A stretch of DNA of 64,000 bases from Flavobacterium flevense (lineage in GTDB: Bacteria > Bacteroidota > Bacteroidia > Flavobacteriales > Flavobacteriaceae), in assembly GCF_900142775.1 (NCBI RefSeq), contig NZ_FRCC01000001.1, forward strand, positions 310,001 through 374,000, written 5' to 3'. Of the stretch, positions 17,917 through 27,370 are shown piece after piece. Position numbers and translations under genes: made by a program. A model generated the notes under the pieces. That model had not been told where the DNA came from. It saw nothing but the letters and a program-made list of their open reading frames with translations, and did no database searches. Each line of letters starts with the position of its first letter. The first letter of the stretch is position 1.

Positions 17917-19752
17917 TTAATTGTGGATGGTATTTCTTCTCAAATTTATAATAAATTTATCTGATGGCGCAGCATTTAAAAAACTTTTAAAAATAGAACA
18001 GAACTCAAAAAAAGCAGTTTCATTTGGCGAAGGATTAGCTATTTTGTTATAATTCTCAATAAATGAATCAATTATGATTCCATATTGACGAATTCTTTGT
18101 TCGCCTATATCTTTTACTGCTAATTCATCAGCACAATGCAGTCGATGATAATCAAAAATCATATCAAAACCGGTCCATTTTTCCTGTTTGTATTTTTCTT
18201 TTTTCGTAGGAGAAACTTTGGCGAAAGCCCATAAATCAGCTGCAGTTGCTTTTAGCATAAAATTTTTAAAAGCTGCAGGCCAGTCTTTATCCAGAAACCG
18301 GGAACGAACTAATTCTTTAAGATGCCAATTAGCAAATTCATGATAATTTTTAGACTTCAGAATTCCTTTATCCCAAATTTCAGAATCTTTACTGCTTTCT
18401 AAATACGCATATTCCTGCTCATACAACGGAAACAATGTCTTAAAACCGGGAACAGAATCAATCACTACGGTCTCAATTTGCATCTTATTTTTACTTTGAA
18501 TCGTCAGGATTTTATAGCCCGGAATATAGGCTGCCAATGACGGAATCTGAATATTGAATATGCCTTTTCCGTTTTTATATTTTCTCACTCCCGTGTCATT
18601 AATGTGCATGTGTCCGGCAAAATGAAGTTGTATTCCCGCTTCCGCAAAAAGTTCACTCACTTCCTCAGTGGGCACCCGATACAATTGCATTTTGTCTTCT
18701 CCAAACAATTTTTTCATCATCGGTGTAGCATCATCATTAAAATCCACCATCGGATAATGACTAAAAGCAATTACTGTTTTTCCTCTTTTTTTAGCTTCCT
18801 GAACTACTTTGCCTGCCCAGTTAATCAAATGCTTTTTGTACGTCAACACCTGATTGTAACCCACACCCGGACTGTTGTAATTAGCAGGATTTTTGGGATT
18901 CGTTTTTGCTTCTTCCTTTGGCATATATACATTGCCGTCAATGGCTAAAAACCAAACATCGTTTTCTAATTCGACTACATAACTCAAATCAGGAATGGAT
19001 GTGTTATAAGGCGGAATTGCATAATTTCTCTTCTCGATTGTAGATTGTTCCAATGCTTTTTCGAATGTATAATTATCAGGATTGTAGGAAGTAAAAGGGG
19101 TTTCCCAATACAAATCGGTTTTCTTTGGAAAAAAGCCAAAATCACCAAGTTCTTCTAAAACTTCGGCATAACCCATTGTCCCAATATCTTTTGTAATTAC
19201 TACAGGAAGTTCATCAGCATTTTTTGGAACATACATTCCTGCTTTGCTCATAATCACTTGTAATTTTCCCCCTTCACCTAAAAAATCCTTTTTTCCGGCA
19301 TCAGTCAAAAAAGGTTTTGCTACATCATGATTTCCGGTGGTAATTATAAAATGGATTCCATATTTATTCGAATATTCATTCAGAATCTTTTTTAATCCCC
19401 GAATGTTTATCGGTTGTCCATCATCACTAAAATCTCCGGGAAGAACGACCGTTTTTATATTTCGTTTCGCCACATCATCCAGAGCGGCAATGAAAGCAAA
19501 ATAGTTTTCATTAAACAATCGGGTGGATTGCAATTGGGATTTCATCGTGCGTAACAAGGTATATTTTCCATCCTGAGGATTTTGAATTCCTTTATAATCA
19601 GAATCCGAAAATGTCCCATAAATATCCAGCAAATGAACATCGGATAAGAATGCAATTGGAGCCTTTTTAGTTTTAGAATCCTTAACCGAAGTACAGGAAA
19701 CAAAAGCCAAAACAATAATTAAACATCCAATTAATTTATTACAATATTGCAT
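17917..19752 (-). CDS. Calcineurin-like metallophosphoesterase lipoprotein
   Basis: 611 residues. The signal peptide ends in AFVSC (lipobox), so the protein is exported. All five metallophosphoesterase blocks are visible: FLSDVHLLD, VVLPGDFSDDG, TTGNHDVAKP, FSHYPM and FAGHMHIND. The approx. 230-residue C-terminal part (after residue 380) is not recognised. The family hydrolyses phosphomono- or diesters using two metals. Its position between GH115 and the HTCS gene suggests a phosphorylated glycan; a glycan-inositol-phosphate substrate is proposed in the findings. Nucleotide or generic phosphodiesters are the alternative. Confidence 0.82.
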   Translation of the reverse strand: MQYCNKLIGCLIIVLAFVSCTSVKDSKTKKAPIAFLSDVHLLDIYGTFSDSDYKGIQNPQDGKYTLLRTMKSQLQSTRLFNENYFAFIAALDDVAKRNIKTVVLPGDFSDDGQPINIRGLKKILNEYSNKYGIHFIITTGNHDVAKPFLTDAGKKDFLGEGGKLQVIMSKAGMYVPKNADELPVVITKDIGTMGYAEVLEELGDFGFFPKKTDLYWETPFTSYNPDNYTFEKALEQSTIEKRNYAIPPYNTSIPDLSYVVELENDVWFLAIDGNVYMPKEEAKTNPKNPANYNSPGVGYNQVLTYKKHLINWAGKVVQEAKKRGKTVIAFSHYPMVDFNDDATPMMKKLFGEDKMQLYRVPTEEVSELFAEAGIQLHFAGHMHINDTGVRKYKNGKGIFNIQIPSLAAYIPGYKILTIQSKNKMQIETVVIDSVPGFKTLFPLYEQEYAYLESSKDSEIWDKGILKSKNYHEFANWHLKELVRSRFLDKDWPAAFKNFMLKATAADLWAFAKVSPTKKEKYKQEKWTGFDMIFDYHRLHCADELAVKDIGEQRIRQYGIIIDSFIENYNKIANPSPNETAFFEFCSIFKSFLNAAPSDKFIINLRRNTIHN

Positions 19753-19773
19753 TCTAGAACTATTTTTAGAAAT

Positions 19774-22737
19774 TTACATTTTTGTTTCCTGTGGAAAAGC
19801 ATAGGAATCTTTCCAACCACCTAAATCGATCAAAACACGATCAATCATTACACCGGGATCCACCATCCAGATTTTCAATGTATGCTTTCCTGCTTTATTG
19901 ATAATTTGGGCTGCCGATTTTACTGTCGCATTTTTCAGTACATTTTGCAGCCATTCATCGCTTCTTCCAAAAGTTTGAAAATCTAAAATAACAGGTTCTG
20001 CATCATCAATGGCTACGGCACATCGCACTCCTTTTCCTTCATAAAAAGCATGCGTTGGAATAGCCTGCACTTTTACATTGGCCTGACCAAAATTAAAACT
20101 ATAAAAATCATATTCCATTACCGGACTGTTATTTTTTATATTTTTTAAATCCATTTCAGAATTAGCCGTTCTGGGCAAAGCCACACTCACTTTTCCTGCA
20201 TACCCAATACCTTCAAAAATTTCCCATTTAGCCGCTACGCCTTCTTTTTTGTTCGAATAATTCGCAGCATCAATCGAGATGTATCCTTTGTCCTCTACAA
20301 AACCTTTGTAATTTTCTAGTGCTGTAAACTTTGGATTAAAAGCCGAAATTCCAATAGTGATTAAAGTGTCTTTACTCACAAAATCTATTGCCGAATTGAC
20401 TTTATAACTTGGCGGAATCAATTGGTAATCATGCCCTAATGGCGCTTCTTTTTTATTTTCTCCTTTTGGAACTTTTGTCCAGTCGATACTTACCCAAATG
20501 CGTTGCTGACTGTTTTTATTGTTATCTAAAACACCTTGTTTTTCTGAAATTTTAATCCAATCTGCTTTTGGTTTTGCTTCCCAGGAAACTTCGCCGGCAC
20601 CTTTCATAAAAACATCAATATAATACTGATTGTCTGTATAAGCATTAAAAACGGGTAAAACATCGGCATAGGAATTCTCGGTTTTATGGTTGACTTCCAT
20701 TTCGTAACTTTCCAGAGCCAACTTCAATTCCGGTTTTGTTGTTGCAACAGGAATAGTAGTGGTAGTTTCTCCAAAAACTGGCAAATAACGCGGCGACATG
20801 GTCATGATGTTTTTCCACTTTCCGTTAGCCAGTTCGTTATTGAAATACTGCGTTTCTTTCTGAATTCGTTTGTAAGCTTCCTCCGATTTGGCAGCAAAAA
20901 AAGCAGCGCTTCCTCTTCCCTGTTCCGCAACAAATTTATTTTTATACGAATACAACCATTTATGATTGAGACTGGCTGCGCCAACAACAGGATAGGTGAC
21001 CAACTCATAAAAAGCATCCTGACGATTCGCCGGAATTCCTTTTTGCAATTTTTCGGCAGTATCCATCAGTTTTTGGTATGCCTCAATTCTTTTCGAAACC
21101 TCATCTCCATAATGAATTTGAGTCAGTGCCGTTGGTTTTGATTTGGTTTCCGGTTCCACCTGATTCCATGCCATAAACTCAGGACGACGCTGGAAAACCA
21201 AACGATAATAGTCGAAAAACAATTCAGTTATCGAATTAGCATTTTGATTTCCAAATTCTCTCGAAGCCCAGTTTTGCATGTGTGTTTTCACACTTTGGCT
21301 TTCGCCAAAAGGTGTCATATCCCAAGCCATATCCAGAAACAATTCGATGTTGTATTCATGAGGTTTGATATCGCCACAATTTAAAATCCACAAATCGCGA
21401 GATTGAAATTCGAATGCTTTTTCCATTTCTTCCCACATCAAAACAGGATTAGTAGAATTCAACCACAAATAATCATGTGGACGTCCCCAATAAGAAGTGT
21501 GGTAATAAATTCCCGCACCACCGGAGCGTTTTTGTTCTTTAGGATTACTCAATTGACGGATGTATCCATAATTATCATCGGTCCAGACCAGTTGCACATC
21601 TTCCGGCAATTGCAATCCTTTTTGGTAATAATCCAATACTTCTTTGTATGGGATAAAGGCTTGCGGAATTTTATCGGCAGCTTTCGCTGTGGCTTTTTTC
21701 AAAATAGCCCTTTGATCGGTAATTACCTGTTCCAATAATTTAACCTGAGAATCCGAGTCGTCTTCGCCAACAATCATCGGTGAGTCATGTTCGCCTCGCA
21801 TTCCCACCGTATAAATATTTTCAAAAGGAGCGGTTTCCTTGGCTCTTTTTCTGAAAAAATCTTTGATCACTCCTGAGTTTGTATCATAACGATACTCCCC
21901 CATTGTGTTGTGATTCCATTCCGCATTAATATTACTCAACATTGGTTCCGCATGCGAAGTTCCAACAACAATAGCATAATCATCAGCAACTTCTTTATTT
22001 TTTGGAAAAGAATAAAAAGCTTTTGTGCTTTTGTGCATCGCTGGCCAAATGGTATTTGCTCTCAAACGCAACAACAATTCAAAAACTTTAGCATAGGTTT
22101 TTGGACCAATATCTCCCGTTTCCGGTTCAAAAGTTTTAGCCGCCCAGGGTTGCAAACCCCAATCTTCATCGTTTAGAAAAATCCCTCTGTATTTAACCGA
22201 TGGCGAACCGTAGGTTTTGGTTTCAATATTTAAAACCAAATTGTCTTTTTTGTCTGGCGTAACATCAGCCCACCATTCCCATGGAGAAACACCCATCATT
22301 CGGGAAATTTCCAGCAATCCATAAGCAGTCGCCCTTCTGTCAGAACCTACAATAACCAATGCTTTTTTAATGACTGCCGTTGGATTTTCGACTACTTGAA
22401 TTTTATAAGTTTCCCATTTTCCTTTTACATCAGCAACAGTAATTTTTTGTTTCGAAACTAAGGCATCTATCCATTTACTTTGTCCAATAGTTCCCGCCAT
22501 AATTACGATTCCTGAACTATTTTTCGCAATGTTCAATCTTTGATTGCTGATAGAAAACACATCATCAGCTAGCATTTTAGCAGCAATATGAACCACTTTT
22601 GGTTCTTTGTCTTCTACTAAAACACTTGCTTTATCATTTGCTGAAACAATAGTAAAATTGCTGTTTTGTGCCTTTATTGCATTGGCAAAAAGAACAATCA
22701 AAACCAGAAAAATGGTATTACATTTATTTTTGAACAT
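19774..22737 (-). CDS. GH115 alpha-glucuronidase
   Basis: 987 residues from the start at 22737. An in-frame ATG at 22872 adds 45 residues encoded by a dispersed repeat and is rejected, because the signal peptide MFKNKCNTIFLVLIVLFANA begins at 22737. GH115 hallmarks follow: YRGIFLNDEDWGLQPWAAKT, LLRLRANTIWPAMH and VVGTSHAEPML. Characterised members remove (4-O-methyl)-alpha-1,2-glucuronic acid from xylan. There is no xylanase or xylose catabolic gene here, so another alpha-GlcA substrate is plausible. The neighbours are the acetyltransferase/GH89 pair upstream and the phosphoesterase 21 bp downstream. Confidence 0.92.
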   Translation of the reverse strand: MFKNKCNTIFLVLIVLFANAIKAQNSNFTIVSANDKASVLVEDKEPKVVHIAAKMLADDVFSISNQRLNIAKNSSGIVIMAGTIGQSKWIDALVSKQKITVADVKGKWETYKIQVVENPTAVIKKALVIVGSDRRATAYGLLEISRMMGVSPWEWWADVTPDKKDNLVLNIETKTYGSPSVKYRGIFLNDEDWGLQPWAAKTFEPETGDIGPKTYAKVFELLLRLRANTIWPAMHKSTKAFYSFPKNKEVADDYAIVVGTSHAEPMLSNINAEWNHNTMGEYRYDTNSGVIKDFFRKRAKETAPFENIYTVGMRGEHDSPMIVGEDDSDSQVKLLEQVITDQRAILKKATAKAADKIPQAFIPYKEVLDYYQKGLQLPEDVQLVWTDDNYGYIRQLSNPKEQKRSGGAGIYYHTSYWGRPHDYLWLNSTNPVLMWEEMEKAFEFQSRDLWILNCGDIKPHEYNIELFLDMAWDMTPFGESQSVKTHMQNWASREFGNQNANSITELFFDYYRLVFQRRPEFMAWNQVEPETKSKPTALTQIHYGDEVSKRIEAYQKLMDTAEKLQKGIPANRQDAFYELVTYPVVGAASLNHKWLYSYKNKFVAEQGRGSAAFFAAKSEEAYKRIQKETQYFNNELANGKWKNIMTMSPRYLPVFGETTTTIPVATTKPELKLALESYEMEVNHKTENSYADVLPVFNAYTDNQYYIDVFMKGAGEVSWEAKPKADWIKISEKQGVLDNNKNSQQRIWVSIDWTKVPKGENKKEAPLGHDYQLIPPSYKVNSAIDFVSKDTLITIGISAFNPKFTALENYKGFVEDKGYISIDAANYSNKKEGVAAKWEIFEGIGYAGKVSVALPRTANSEMDLKNIKNNSPVMEYDFYSFNFGQANVKVQAIPTHAFYEGKGVRCAVAIDDAEPVILDFQTFGRSDEWLQNVLKNATVKSAAQIINKAGKHTLKIWMVDPGVMIDRVLIDLGGWKDSYAFPQETKM

Positions 22738-22785
22738 AATTATATATTTTTTAGTCTGTCCGCTTAGCGGACTAATATTCAATAA

Positions 22786-22871
22786 TGGCACACAGATTAG
22801 ACAGATTTTCGCTGATTGTTTATATAAAAATCCGTTTTTTATCAGTTTAAATCCGTCTAATCTGTGTACCA
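22786..22871. repeat. Palindromic dispersed repeat, copy 1
   Basis: Terminal inverted repeats of about 23 bp (22786-22808 and 22849-22871, outer end TGGCACACAGATTAGAC / TGGTACACAGATTAGAC) flank an AT-rich core containing TTTTCGCTGATT. The reverse complement of 49461-49552 is clearly related along its whole length and into the flank (CGGACTAA...ATTCAATA). It lies between the acetyltransferase and GH115 genes. Confidence 0.75.
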
Positions 22872-22948
22872 TTTCAAAATTTGCACAAACAAAGGATTGT
22901 CAAATTTTTTAATTCTTTCAGAACTATTTGTATCGAAAAACAGGCTCA

Positions 22949-24091
22949 TTAAATTTTAATATAAATGCGTTTTTTATTCAACCACCAACCCAGAGACCAG
23001 CAAACCAACATGAATACAATTGCGGTGACAAATGCACCAAAACTTCCAGGAAATATCCTTTGAAAAATACGTTCACTCACCCATTCAAAAGCATCCATCT
23101 CCTGATTTACAGGAATGAGACGTAAAGTGATAAAAAACAATTCAGAAAACAAATAAATAAACAAAGGATTTTTACCAAAAACGGTGGTGAATTCTACTCC
23201 AAAATGCTTTTGTTTCAATTCGATGAAATAAATCAAAACGGCCATAATGGACAAATCGATTCCAACGGTGTACAACACAAAAGAGCCTGTCCATAATTTT
23301 TTAGAAATGGGCAAAACCAAATCCCACCAACGGGCTAAAGCCATTAAAAGAAAACCAACCAGCAGTAGTTTTGCTATTCCTTCAAATGTTTTTCCAATTT
23401 TTTGAATGAATGTTCCGGCTATAAAACCGGCTATAACATTGACAATAGATGGCAAGGTGCTTAAAATTCCTTCGGGATCAAACGGAATGCTATCACGCTT
23501 GTAAATATGTCCTTCTCCTAAAACAAATAAATCAAAACGAGTTACGGCATTGGTAGCCATTTCTAATTCGGCTCCCGATTGTCCAAATAAATACAATATT
23601 GCCCAATATCCTAATAATATCAGTACCGAGATAATTATAGCAGCCTTCTCTGATAAATAATAAAAGAGAATTGCAGTAACAAAATAACACAAAGCAATGC
23701 GTTGCAAAACGCCCATGATACGGGTTTCAGCGAAAGGCTTTAATTCCCAAGCGCCATCCATTCCCTGTCTGAAAAAAGGAAACCAATACATCAAATAACC
23801 CAACAGAAAAATGATAATGCTGCGTTTGATTACTTTTTTCCAAAATACACGTGCCGCAGTTTCTTTCATTTTTCCCATCGAAAAACTCATGGCATTTCCC
23901 ATTGCAAAAAGAAAAGAAGGAAATACCAAGTCGGCTAAAGTAAAACCGAACCATTCCGCATGAGTCAAATAGTCATAGAAATGAGCTCCGGTTCCCGGCG
24001 TATTGACCACGATCATTAAACAAATCGTGAGTCCCCTGAACATATCAAGGGACAAAAAACGATTCGAATTTTGGTTAGAAATTGCGTTCAT
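22949..24091 (-). CDS. HGSNAT-like membrane acetyltransferase (DUF5009 type)
   Basis: 381 residues from the start at 24091, 1 nt after the GH89 stop. A longer in-frame start at 24181 would overlap GH89 and is less likely. About 10-11 hydrophobic segments are seen. The N-terminal block SLDMFRGLTICLMIVVN with HAEWFGFTLADLVFPSFLF matches heparan-alpha-glucosaminide N-acetyltransferases, with the His of THAEW aligning with the acetyl-accepting His of the human enzyme. The family moves an acetyl group from cytosolic acetyl-CoA across the membrane to a terminal alpha-glucosamine. Coupling to GH89 suggests it prepares alpha-GlcN ends for cleavage. The substrate is inferred. Confidence 0.85.
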   Translation of the reverse strand: MNAISNQNSNRFLSLDMFRGLTICLMIVVNTPGTGAHFYDYLTHAEWFGFTLADLVFPSFLFAMGNAMSFSMGKMKETAARVFWKKVIKRSIIIFLLGYLMYWFPFFRQGMDGAWELKPFAETRIMGVLQRIALCYFVTAILFYYLSEKAAIIISVLILLGYWAILYLFGQSGAELEMATNAVTRFDLFVLGEGHIYKRDSIPFDPEGILSTLPSIVNVIAGFIAGTFIQKIGKTFEGIAKLLLVGFLLMALARWWDLVLPISKKLWTGSFVLYTVGIDLSIMAVLIYFIELKQKHFGVEFTTVFGKNPLFIYLFSELFFITLRLIPVNQEMDAFEWVSERIFQRIFPGSFGAFVTAIVFMLVCWSLGWWLNKKRIYIKI

Positions 24092-24092
24092 T

Positions 24093-26327
24093 TTAGTAAT
24101 CGTATTTAATTGGTGCCATACGTTCCGTAACTGGAATAATGCGGGATCGGTATTTTTTATGTAAGGCTTTGGCAACCACATTCGGATTCCCTTTAGCTTT
24201 TACAGGGAAATCTTTTCGCTCCGTTACCCATTTCCATTCCCATTGTTTTATTTTTTCATCAAATTGAGTTTGATCGAAAGTTCCCCAATTGGCTTTTACA
24301 TCGGTAAAGAATTGTTGCCATCTTGGTTTGTAAAAATCAGTAAACAATCCGCTCCACTGGCGGTTGCTGTATTCATGCAATCTATTGTCAGCTCCGCCCC
24401 AAAGCGTAATCAAATCACGGGCATTTTGTTCATATAATGCTTTTTCTTTTTCATCCACACCCCAGCTTCTCGCATCGGCAATCCACGGTCCTAAAAGGAA
24501 ATCCTGACGTGTAGCTAACAACAAATCCATATCGTCAATCAATTCTAAAAATTCCTTGCTGTATTTATCAAATGCTGCTTTATCATTATTTTGATACGCC
24601 TTAGTTATTTCCTGTTGTAAAGGCAAGGCATAATTAGCCAAAACTTGTCTGCTGACATCCACCAAATCATATTGAAAACCATCTGATTTTGGAAAAACCG
24701 GAGCAGCTTTTACAAATAAATCCCAGGCCGGAAGTAAATCTTTTGGTGCATAATTTAATTTGGTACGAGCCCAACGACGGTAACCTTCAAAAGTAGGACG
24801 TGATACAATAATAGATTCTGCTCCGTCACGAATTACTTCTCCATTATACACTGTTTTTACCAGAATATCCCAGGCTTTAGCAATATCAGCATTTGATTTT
24901 CCGTAACGATTTAAAGTGTATTTAGCTAACCAGGAATTCAATTCTATTGGGGTGTCCCGCCAGGTATTATCAGTCATCAACTCATACAAAACCGGATTTT
25001 GCTCGATGGCTTCCATTGTCAATCCAATTCCTTTTAATTTTCCTGATTTAGGATCTTTCAAAGCTTTTGCAGGTTCATTAGCCACGGTTTCAATTCGACC
25101 AAACATCGAAATATTTCCACCAAAATTATGCAGCATATTCCAAATCCATTGTTTACCATAAAAAGCTTCGGTACGTTTCCAAACCGGTTCAATTTCGGTA
25201 GCCAAATCCAGAATAATCATGCGATCATCAGGCACAGCATCCAACATTCCTTTGATTTGTGGCGCTTCCCAAAACTCTCTGTGACTGTAAAAGAGCCAAC
25301 CCTGCATTACCCAAACTGCATCCTTATCGGCTGATTTCATGCCTTCGAAAATCTTCTTACTCAATTCAGAAAGATAAGCAGGATCATTGGATGGAGGTGT
25401 ATTTTCATTAAATGTATCTGCGGAATATAGATGATCAGTTCCGTAAACTTCCGATTGTTTTTCTAAGAATTTCTTACCAATTTCGGCAAATAACGGATCA
25501 TCCGAATCTAAGATGTATGTATCCTCAAAATCATTCCCCCAGTTGGTTTGCTTTAATTTGGCATTCGGAAAAAACTTTTTAAAAGACGCCGGAACGTGTC
25601 CTGTAAAAGCAGGCAAAACCGTTTTCATTCCCAGTTCGCGTTCTCTTTTCAGAATTTTCAATTGCAAATCGCGGTGCGTATCTTTCCAGTTTTTTGATAA
25701 AGGTCCGCCCCAACCGTCTAAATTTCCCATCCAAAACCAGGAAAAATAAGCCGGTCCGCTAAAAAAACTACTCAAATCTTCATCGGTAAATCCGTATGAT
25801 TTATAGACTTCATCCCAGATGTATTCTTCTCCCGTAATGGCAAGCGGCATGTTGATTCCGTGCAAAGCCATCCAGTCGATTTCTTTTTCCCAACGGTTCC
25901 AGTCCCACCAACTCATGCTGTAATTGAACGTACAATAGTTCAAATAATAGCGGTACTCATAAGGTGTTTTTTTATGAATCAATTTAGGAACTGTCGGTAA
26001 TTTTTTAGGCAAATTCAAATTGGTTCCATTCCAGGTGATTTGGCTGTTGGTAAAATTATTCAGATAATAATACAAAGCCGATGCAACCGAAACGCCATTG
26101 TTTCCTCTTAAAAGAATTTTATTTCCTTTAGATGCAATTTCGAACCAGTCTTCTTTTGCTGAAGCATCAATTTCAACACTAAATTGCGAAGCATGATTTG
26201 GTACAATACGAGCAATGAGCTGGCTGGCAGTAGTAGCTATTTCTGTTTCCGGTTTTGTCGATTGACAGTTTCCTGATTCAAAAACAAAAACAACAAACAA
26301 TAGGATTAATTTTAGATTGGTTTTCAT
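24093..26327 (-). CDS. GH89 alpha-N-acetylglucosaminidase
   Basis: 744 residues with a signal peptide (cleavage near SGNCQS, possibly a lipobox). It has the NAGLU layout: an N-terminal small domain, WWDWNRWEKEIDWMALHGIN opening the TIM barrel, catalytic Glu in ADTFNENTPPSND (near residue 308) and the second Glu in HNFGGNISMFGRIE (near 411), then an all-helical C-terminal domain. It removes terminal alpha-linked GlcNAc, for example GlcNAc-alpha-1,4-GlcA as in heparan sulfate and plant GIPC head groups. It is directly coupled to the acetyltransferase gene. Confidence 0.94.
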   Translation of the reverse strand: MKTNLKLILLFVVFVFESGNCQSTKPETEIATTASQLIARIVPNHASQFSVEIDASAKEDWFEIASKGNKILLRGNNGVSVASALYYYLNNFTNSQITWNGTNLNLPKKLPTVPKLIHKKTPYEYRYYLNYCTFNYSMSWWDWNRWEKEIDWMALHGINMPLAITGEEYIWDEVYKSYGFTDEDLSSFFSGPAYFSWFWMGNLDGWGGPLSKNWKDTHRDLQLKILKRERELGMKTVLPAFTGHVPASFKKFFPNAKLKQTNWGNDFEDTYILDSDDPLFAEIGKKFLEKQSEVYGTDHLYSADTFNENTPPSNDPAYLSELSKKIFEGMKSADKDAVWVMQGWLFYSHREFWEAPQIKGMLDAVPDDRMIILDLATEIEPVWKRTEAFYGKQWIWNMLHNFGGNISMFGRIETVANEPAKALKDPKSGKLKGIGLTMEAIEQNPVLYELMTDNTWRDTPIELNSWLAKYTLNRYGKSNADIAKAWDILVKTVYNGEVIRDGAESIIVSRPTFEGYRRWARTKLNYAPKDLLPAWDLFVKAAPVFPKSDGFQYDLVDVSRQVLANYALPLQQEITKAYQNNDKAAFDKYSKEFLELIDDMDLLLATRQDFLLGPWIADARSWGVDEKEKALYEQNARDLITLWGGADNRLHEYSNRQWSGLFTDFYKPRWQQFFTDVKANWGTFDQTQFDEKIKQWEWKWVTERKDFPVKAKGNPNVVAKALHKKYRSRIIPVTERMAPIKYDY

Positions 26328-26353
26328 CTATTTTAAGATTATATTATACAAAA

Positions 26354-27340
26354 TCAGAAACTGGAAATACCAGTTGGTTTTATTTTTAGTATGTTGTGAT
26401 TGGCATCAAAATTTAAACTGTCAATACATATTTGGCGTAAAACATATTCTTCCTTTTGCGGAAAAATACGATGGTACAAGATATAATTCTGTCCTTTTTC
26501 ATTAAATACCGAATGATGTCCCGGTCCATAAGTTGTACTATCAGCAGACGTTTCCAGAATGGGACTATTAGCCGCAGTCTCAAATGGTCCCAATGGAGAA
26601 TTTCCCACAGCATATCCTACTTTATAAGTGGCATCTATTGCTTTGCCTGATGAATACATCAAGTAGTATTTTCCAAAACGTTTGATCATATACGGAGCCT
26701 CAAAATAATCTTTAGGAGTAACCGCTTTGGGTTCTCCATCAAATGAAATCATATCTGAATTTAGCTTAGTAGCCATGCAAACACCATTTATCCAGTTAAA
26801 TCCCGAACCCCAGTATAGATATGCCTGACCATCTTCATCAATAAAACAATCCGCATCGATATTATGTACAGCAGGATAGTCTTTTGATGAAATTAAAGGA
26901 GAAGAATCTTCCTTAGCATTTTTCCACGGACCTAACGGAGCATCACTCACACCAGCCCAAATTTCGCTTCCAACAGAAACATACATATAGTATTTTCCGT
27001 TAGCTGCTTTTTTAACAGAAGGTGCCCATACCATAGAGCCATTTGAGCCCGGACTTGTACATGCTTTTTTTATTGGCCAGTTTAAATGATGACGTTCAAA
27101 TTTCACGAAATCCTTTGTTGAAAAAACCGCCAGTTCATCTCCTCCCCAGGGATCAATTGTGGCATAAATAAAAAATGTATCACCCTCTTTTACAATGCAG
27201 GGATCTGCAAAATAGCCCTCTATAATGGGATTTGCTATTTTTGATTTAGTTTGTAAATTTTCCTTCTTGCCTGTAAGCTTACACGAAATCAGCAACATAC
27301 TTATCAGCAAAATAAAAATACCTGGTTTAAAATTCTTCAT
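26354..27340 (-). CDS. GH43 family glycosidase, lipoprotein
   Basis: 328 residues from the start at 27340, chosen because MKNFKPGIFILLISMLLISC is a clean lipoprotein signal (an ATG at 27361 is also in frame). It is a five-bladed propeller with the GH43 acid residues in FADPCIVKEGD (base), DADCFIDEDGQAYLYWG (pKa modulator) and FEAPYMIKRFGKYYLMYSS (acid). The family contains alpha-L-arabinofuranosidases, beta-xylosidases and beta-galactosidases, and the subfamily cannot be read by eye. It lies 30 bp downstream of the GH92 gene and 26 bp upstream of GH89. Confidence 0.88.
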   Translation of the reverse strand: MKNFKPGIFILLISMLLISCKLTGKKENLQTKSKIANPIIEGYFADPCIVKEGDTFFIYATIDPWGGDELAVFSTKDFVKFERHHLNWPIKKACTSPGSNGSMVWAPSVKKAANGKYYMYVSVGSEIWAGVSDAPLGPWKNAKEDSSPLISSKDYPAVHNIDADCFIDEDGQAYLYWGSGFNWINGVCMATKLNSDMISFDGEPKAVTPKDYFEAPYMIKRFGKYYLMYSSGKAIDATYKVGYAVGNSPLGPFETAANSPILETSADSTTYGPGHHSVFNEKGQNYILYHRIFPQKEEYVLRQICIDSLNFDANHNILKIKPTGISSF

Positions 27341-27370
27341 TATTACTATTTTAATCATCAATAAAAATTA

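Noticed and set aside
22738..22872. N-terminal extension of the GH115 protein by 45 residues
   Set aside because: It is encoded by the palindromic repeat, and a proper signal peptide begins at 22737.
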